From Dryocola sp032051265 (GTDB lineage: Bacteria; Pseudomonadota; Gammaproteobacteria; Enterobacterales; Enterobacteriaceae), in assembly GCA_032051265.1 (NCBI GenBank), contig DAMBYU010000007.1, forward strand, positions 124,001 to 188,000: a stretch of DNA of 64,000 bases. The letters are read 5' to 3'. Numbering within the stretch: position 1 is the first letter of the stretch; each line of letters starts with the position of its first letter. The notes beneath the pieces were generated by a model that worked only from the letters and a program-made list of their open reading frames with translations, had not been told where the DNA came from and did not search any database. The translations under genes were made by a program, and so were the position numbers. Below, one piece after another: positions 60,660 through 64,000 of the stretch.

Positions 60660-61402
60660 GTTTTGTGGCAATTATTCCTGCCCGCTATTCGTCCACACGT
60701 TTGCCGGGCAAGCCGTTGAAAGATATTAACGGTAAGCCAATGGTGGTGCATGTTCTGGAACGTGCCCGTGAATCTGGCGCAGAACGTATTATTGTCGCCA
60801 CCGATCACGAAGACGTGGCTCGTGCTGTAGAAGCCGCGGGCGGCGAAGTGTGCATGACCCGGGCGGATCATCATTCAGGTACAGAACGCCTCGCCGAAGT
60901 TATCGAAAAATGCGGCTTTAGTGACGACACCGTTATCGTAAACGTGCAGGGTGATGAGCCGATGATCCCTCCGGTCATCATTCGTCAGGTCGCAGAAAAT
61001 CTGGCCAACAGCCAGGCGGGAATGGCGACCCTTGCCGTCCCTATCGACTCTGCGGAAGAAGCGTTTAATCCAAACGCGGTTAAAGTAGTGATGGATGTGC
61101 AGGGCTACGCTCTGTACTTCTCGCGAGCAACCATTCCGTGGGATCGTGACAGGTTCGCCCAGTCACGCGAAAAGATTGGCGATACTTTCCTGCGTCACAT
61201 CGGCATTTACGGTTATCGTGCGGGTTTCATCCGTCGCTATATCAGCTGGGAACCAAGCCAGCTTGAACAAATTGAGATGCTTGAGCAGCTACGCGTTTTG
61301 TGGAACGGTGAAAAAATTCACGTTGCGGTAGCAAAAGAGATCCCCGGCACCGGCGTGGATACGCCGGACGATCTGGATCGTGTTCGCCAGGCAATGCGCT
61401 GA
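60656..61402 (+). CDS. kdsB: 3-deoxy-manno-octulosonate cytidylyltransferase (CMP-KDO synthetase)
   Basis: 248 residues, the K-12 length. It activates KDO with CTP for lipopolysaccharide inner core. The nucleotide-binding start IIPARYSSTRLPGKPL (about 5-20) and VNVQGDEPMIPP near 95-106 are typical. It overlaps ycaR by four bases and ends before a terminator shared with the convergent reductase gene. Confidence 0.98.
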   Translation: MSFVAIIPARYSSTRLPGKPLKDINGKPMVVHVLERARESGAERIIVATDHEDVARAVEAAGGEVCMTRADHHSGTERLAEVIEKCGFSDDTVIVNVQGDEPMIPPVIIRQVAENLANSQAGMATLAVPIDSAEEAFNPNAVKVVMDVQGYALYFSRATIPWDRDRFAQSREKIGDTFLRHIGIYGYRAGFIRRYISWEPSQLEQIEMLEQLRVLWNGEKIHVAVAKEIPGTGVDTPDDLDRVRQAMR

Positions 61403-61424
61403 TCTACCCCGTTTGTTCTGCAGA

Positions 61425-61458
61425 TAAAAAATGGCCACCTCTGTACAGGTGGCCATTT
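61425..61458. terminator. terminator between kdsB and the molybdoenzyme gene
   Basis: AAATGGCCACCT and AGGTGGCCATTT form a 12-bp stem with a 6-base loop. On the minus strand a TTTTTT run follows, so it is strong for the reductase gene; on the plus strand the tail is weak. Confidence 0.75.
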
Positions 61459-61460
61459 AC

Positions 61461-63953
61461 TTAAGCGCCAGCAGGTATTGCGTGGGCGGTATTTACCAGC
61501 ACGGGTCCCTGGTATTTTTCGATATCCAGCTGTGCCATTTGACCACAGTTGCCCTGCGCAAGGCTGGACGAGCCGATATCAAAGGTCAGGCAGTTAACGT
61601 TGCCGTTTTTACACAGCGAGCCGGGCTTTGCCGGATCTGCGGGATCGAACCATGCACCTTCGCTGATACGAACCACGCCCGGACGTACTCTGGAAGTCAC
61701 CACTGCGCCAACCAGTATCTGTCCGCGGTCGTTAAAGGCCCGTACCAGATCGCCATCGGCAATATTTCTCATTCCGGCATCATCTGGATGGATCCAGATG
61801 GCCTCACGATCCGCGACGGCGTATTTCTTGCGTAACGGCGTATTATCCAGCTGCGAATGCAGTCGATTGATTGGATGGGCGGTATTAAGCGACAGAGGAT
61901 ATTTTTTCGCCGCCGGGCTTTGGTGCCACTCAAGCGGCGGTAGCCAACTGGGGATCCCGCGACAGTCGGCATAGTCCATTTTTGCCACCGTATCCGAATA
62001 AATCTCAATCTTGCCTGAGGGCGTACCCAGCGGGTTGAGCAGCGGGTTTTCGCGGAAGTCGGCGAAGCGAACCCATTGTTTATTCTGCTCCGGCACCGGG
62101 AAGCGGATGTAATTATTCGACGCCCAGAACATATCGAACGGCGGTAGCGCGACGCGTGCGTTGCGGGCCTGCTCTTTCATGCTGTCGTACATTCCCTTGA
62201 GCCACTGCATCTCATTTTTGCCTTCGGTATAACCTTCCAGCACGCCGAGTTTTTCTGCAAGACCGGCGAAAATATCGTAATCGTTACGCGCTTCATGCTG
62301 GGGCTGCACGCACTGATGCATAGGGAAGGCATAGAGCTGAGAATAATCGCCACCCATCTCAAGATCGTTGCGTTCATAACTGGTGGTGGCAGGCAGCACG
62401 ATATCGGCATATTTGGCGGTAGCGGTCCAGTAAGGCTCGTTCACGACTATGGTTTCCGGATGCTGCCATGCTTGTATCAGGTTGTTGGTGTCCTGATGCT
62501 GATGGAAAGTGTTGCCGCCTGCGACATAAACCATTTTTACGTCCGGATAGGTGACCCTGTTGCCGTTGAAATCAATGGTTTTACCGGGATTTGCGAGGCA
62601 ATCGGCGATACGTGCGACGGGAACAGGTGCCGGGCTGTTTTTCGGCGCGTTACCCGCAGAGATGCCGGCCAGAATGCCGCCGCGAGCGGTCGGACTGCCG
62701 CCGGAAGAGTAGTGATAGCTGAAGCCAAATCCGCCGCCGGGCTGGCCAATCTGCCCGAGCATGGCGGCCAGCGTCACCAGCAGCCAGTGGGGCTGTTCGC
62801 CGTGATGCTGACGCTGAATCCCCCAGCCGCCCATAATCATGGTGCGATGCTTCGCCATGTCGCGCGCGAGCTCGCGCAGAGTTCCGGCTTCTAAACCGCA
62901 AATTGCTGCCGCCCAGTCCGCGTCCTTCACCACGCCATCTTCGTCGCCGTTAACATAGGCGGCAAATTTATCGAAGCCGACGGTATAAGTCTTCAGGAAA
63001 TCAGCATCGTGAAGTTTCTCTGCCATCAGGGTGTGCGCGATACCGATAATCATTGCGCTATCGGTATAAGGGAGCGGGGCAAGCCACTGCGCGTTAAGCT
63101 CCCGGGTGGAATCGCTGGCTACCGGATCGATGCTGATAATGCGCGTGCCTTTTTTCTTCAGCGCCTCAAAGCCTGCCAGGCCTTCATGATCGGGCATGTT
63201 CCAGCTGTTCTTCAGCGTAATCTGCGGGTTACAGCCCCAGAGGATCACCAGCTCACTGTTGCCGATAACGTTTGGCCAGGCCGTTTGTTGTTCATATACC
63301 TCCATTGATCCGACGACGTGCGACATAATGACCTGCGCAGCACCCGTTGAGTAATCGCCGGCGTAACCGAGAAATCCTCCCGTCAAATTCATCAGGCGCT
63401 GTAGCAGAGTGCGGCTGTTATGCAGAATGCCTACGCTTTTCCAGCCGTAAGAGCCGGCGTAGATCGCCTGCGGCCCCTGCTCTTTTTGCAGACGGCTGAT
63501 CTGTTCGCTAACCAGCGTCAGGGCTTTATCCCAGCTTACGCGCACCCATTCATCCTGCCCGCGCAGTTCAGGTTTCCCGTTCAGCGGACCACCTTCCAGC
63601 CAGCTTTTGCGCACCATTGGATATTTGACGCGGTTCGGGGCGTGCACCTGGTGCGGCGCCATAGAGATGAGTTCGTTGGGGAAAGGATCGTCCTTCACCG
63701 GCTTTACGCTGACCATACGTCCATCTTTGACAATAGCCTCAAACGCGCCCCAGTGGGCGCCGGTAAGAATACCTTGCTGCGCCTGGCGCAGGGCGCTGAA
63801 CTGCGGTAACGCCTGGCCGATCGCCTGTGCGAGAGCTGATTTCGGCCAGAGCCCGCTCAGCAGCGGCATACTGGTCAGTGCAGCAGCGCTGCTCAGGAAG
63901 CGACGGCGGCTAATCCGTAGCGGGGTGTCCGACATTGATGATTTGTTTTTCAT
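61461..63953 (-). CDS. torZ: TorA/TorZ-family molybdopterin N-/S-oxide reductase
   Basis: 830 residues from the ATG at 63951-63953 (AAGGAG 8 bases upstream); the GTG at 63962 is too close to that site. Tat signal SRRRFL (15-20) marks periplasmic export. There is no N-terminal Fe-S cysteine group, as in TorA/TorZ/DMSO reductases. The molybdenum Ser is in GYAGDYSTGAAQVIM, and RLHSQL, GEQPHWLLVTLAAMLGQIG and the final Ala-rich tail follow the family. It lacks an adjacent torD and follows another gene closely, which is nearer a torYZ than a torCAD layout. It could instead be a biotin sulfoxide or methionine sulfoxide reductase. Confidence 0.82.
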   Translation of the reverse strand: MKNKSSMSDTPLRISRRRFLSSAAALTSMPLLSGLWPKSALAQAIGQALPQFSALRQAQQGILTGAHWGAFEAIVKDGRMVSVKPVKDDPFPNELISMAPHQVHAPNRVKYPMVRKSWLEGGPLNGKPELRGQDEWVRVSWDKALTLVSEQISRLQKEQGPQAIYAGSYGWKSVGILHNSRTLLQRLMNLTGGFLGYAGDYSTGAAQVIMSHVVGSMEVYEQQTAWPNVIGNSELVILWGCNPQITLKNSWNMPDHEGLAGFEALKKKGTRIISIDPVASDSTRELNAQWLAPLPYTDSAMIIGIAHTLMAEKLHDADFLKTYTVGFDKFAAYVNGDEDGVVKDADWAAAICGLEAGTLRELARDMAKHRTMIMGGWGIQRQHHGEQPHWLLVTLAAMLGQIGQPGGGFGFSYHYSSGGSPTARGGILAGISAGNAPKNSPAPVPVARIADCLANPGKTIDFNGNRVTYPDVKMVYVAGGNTFHQHQDTNNLIQAWQHPETIVVNEPYWTATAKYADIVLPATTSYERNDLEMGGDYSQLYAFPMHQCVQPQHEARNDYDIFAGLAEKLGVLEGYTEGKNEMQWLKGMYDSMKEQARNARVALPPFDMFWASNNYIRFPVPEQNKQWVRFADFRENPLLNPLGTPSGKIEIYSDTVAKMDYADCRGIPSWLPPLEWHQSPAAKKYPLSLNTAHPINRLHSQLDNTPLRKKYAVADREAIWIHPDDAGMRNIADGDLVRAFNDRGQILVGAVVTSRVRPGVVRISEGAWFDPADPAKPGSLCKNGNVNCLTFDIGSSSLAQGNCGQMAQLDIEKYQGPVLVNTAHAIPAGA

Positions 63954-63965
63954 GGTTATCACTCC

Positions 63966-64000
63966 TTACTGAGAGGCGGCAGTAGCTGACGGCATATCGC
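63966..64000 (-). CDS. C-terminal end of the gene upstream of the reductase
   Basis: On the minus strand the last codons before TAA (63966-63968) read DMPSATAASQ. The stop is 12 bases before the reductase ATG, with its ribosome site overlapping this end, so the two are in one operon. In torYZ and torCA operons the upstream gene encodes a pentahaem c-type cytochrome; that is a guess from position, since no haem motif lies within these ten residues. Confidence 0.35.
   Translation of the reverse strand, partial: DMPSATAASQ

Overview
The window is chromosomal core sequence from a member of the Enterobacteriaceae. Nearly every protein aligns along its length, from memory, with an Escherichia coli K-12 counterpart, and the gene order follows the K-12 block from ybjQ through clpA, cydDC, ftsK, pflB, aroA and rpsA to kdsB. 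It is not E. coli itself: ycaC, ycaL and the tRNA gene serW, which I expect at their K-12 positions, are missing; a DoxX-family gene sits between poxB and hcr; and a TorA/TorZ-type reductase follows kdsB where K-12 has ycbJ. The genus cannot be fixed from sequence reading alone. I see no rRNA, tRNA, insertion sequence, prophage or CRISPR array.

Layout. 1-6.4 kb: end of ybjQ, amiD, then ybjS, ybjT, ltaE and poxB on the minus strand. 6.5-11.6 kb: DoxX gene, hcr-hcp (nitrosative stress), lysO (lysine export), aqpZ. 12-17.8 kb: ybjD (OLD-type ATPase/nuclease), ybjX, and macAB with a PhoP-type box in front. 17.9-26.9 kb: cspD, clpS-clpA, infA, aat, cydDC, trxB. 27-35.3 kb: lrp, ftsK (with a LexA box), lolA, rarA, serS. 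35.6-45.2 kb: an anaerobic block, dmsABC, ycaD, pflA, pflB-focA. 45.6-61.4 kb: ycaO, ycaP, serC-aroA, cmk, rpsA, ihfB, comEC, msbA-lpxK, ycaQ, ycaR-kdsB. 61.5-64 kb: a Tat-exported molybdoenzyme and the last codons of the gene upstream of it.

How it fits together. Much of the window concerns redox life in changing oxygen: FNR-type sites precede hcp, dmsA and focA-pflB; cydDC supports cytochrome bd assembly; poxB serves stationary-phase aerobic pyruvate oxidation; DMSO reductase and the TorA/TorZ-like enzyme use S- or N-oxides. A second theme is the envelope: amiD, lolA, msbA-lpxK-kdsB, macAB and ybjX. Housekeeping genes (infA, serS, rpsA, ihfB, ftsK, cmk) fill the rest.

No clearly new multi-gene system was found. 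The least explained signals are: a large two-part hairpin followed by three copies of an octamer in the lolA leader; an inverted repeat in the divergent poxB/doxX region; loss of serW; and the reductase inserted next to kdsB. Coordinates are read directly. Operator and promoter calls are motif matches by eye, and comparisons with K-12 are from memory.
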